DNA of 34,485 bases. Source: Bacteroidota bacterium (GTDB lineage: Bacteria; Bacteroidota; Bacteroidia; Bacteroidales; JAAAOM01). This document shows, piece after piece, positions 34,330 to 34,485 of this stretch. A program made the translations under genes and the position numbers. The stretch lies in the NCBI GenBank assembly GCA_009908855.1, contig JAAAOM010000058.1, positions 1 through 34,485 on the forward strand, written 5' to 3'. Under the pieces are notes generated by a model, which worked only from the letters and a program-made list of their open reading frames with translations, was not told the DNA's origin and did not search any database. Position 1 is the stretch's first letter; each line of letters starts with the position of its first letter.

Positions 34330-34485
34330 TTATTGAAGTCTCTCAATCTGTTCTTTGGTCAATCCGGTAAATTTGATAATCTTATCGATTGGCTCATTTT
34401 CCTGTAACATTTCCAACGCGACTTCTATTTTACCTTCAACTTTTGCTGTATCCAACGAATTTTTCAAGGCACGGTAATACTTCAG
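34330..34485 (-). CDS. C-terminal end of Rpn/PD-(D/E)XK transposase-like protein
   Basis: The frame enters from the right edge and ends at TAA 34332-34330, giving the last 51 residues of a protein. The tail contains LKYYRALKNSLDTAKVEGKIE, then VALEMLQENEPIDKIIKFTG and LTKEQIERLQ. This charged helix followed by a predicted HTH-like end (IDKIIKFTGLTKEQIERL) is typical of the Rpn family of recombination-promoting nucleases, annotated as PD-(D/E)XK nuclease family transposases and frequent in Bacteroidota. The nuclease domain lies outside the window. The gap to the SLC13 start (34141-34329) shows no further feature. Confidence 0.75.
   Translation of the reverse strand: MKYYRALKNSLDTAKVEGKIEVALEMLQENEPIDKIIKFTGLTKEQIERLQ

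Overview
The window looks like chromosomal DNA of a Bacteroidota species, most likely of class Bacteroidia (Marinilabiliales-like; this finer placement is inference). The reasons are three TonB-dependent receptors, CarboxypepD_reg-like domains, a DUF4301 protein, the bifunctional HisB and HisIE enzymes in one his operon, AT-rich gaps, and several good matches to the Bacteroidota promoter (TTTG or TTG, about 18-20 nt, then TAnnTTTG). No rRNA, tRNA, CRISPR array, phage or complete insertion sequence was seen.

Layout. 1-2122 (minus): a YfiR-like periplasmic protein followed by a TonB-dependent receptor that runs off the left edge. 2317-4478 (minus): DUF4301 protein and a YjbQ-family protein, separated by a palindromic element with 14-bp direct repeats. 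4585-8276 (plus): a CarboxypepD_reg-like protein, a large TonB-dependent receptor and a small lipoprotein. 8292-9431 (minus): a metal-dependent hydrolase. 9678-15037 (plus): ornithine aminotransferase, an M13 metallopeptidase lipoprotein, and a receiver-PAS-adenylate cyclase. 15045-24257 (minus): a compact histidine operon in the order hisL-hisG-EamA-hisD-hisC-hisB-purU-hisH-hisA-hisF-(small ORF)-hisIE. 24394-25710 (minus): YihY-family membrane protein. 25827-27896 (plus): single-domain response regulator, a secreted Ig-like protein and a TPR protein. 28004-29002 (minus): glutamine amidotransferase and an acidic lipoprotein. 29334-31448 (plus): BtuB-like TonB-dependent receptor. 31566-34140 (minus): SLC13 permease with CysQ. 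34330-34485 (minus): the C-terminal end of an Rpn/PD-(D/E)XK transposase-like protein.

The most interesting region is the start of the his operon. A Bacteroidota-type promoter is followed by a 16-residue leader ORF, MNNCTTHHHNHHMVLP, holding five His codons, then a 12-bp hairpin with a U-run just before hisG. Two mutually exclusive pairings can be drawn (leader strand A with B, or B with the terminator loop and 3' arm), and the leader stop codon sits 6 nt before strand B. This is the architecture of a ribosome-mediated histidine attenuator. The operon also carries two non-canonical passengers, an EamA exporter and purU. A 68-codon ORF of unknown nature joins hisF and hisIE through ATGA overlaps at both ends.

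Other points of interest are nucleotide-sugar pyrophosphorylase-like motifs in the DUF4301 protein, loss of the Cys/His zinc loop in the HisB phosphatase domain, and an interspersed repeat shared by the 3.9-kb palindrome and the hisF-hisIE gap.
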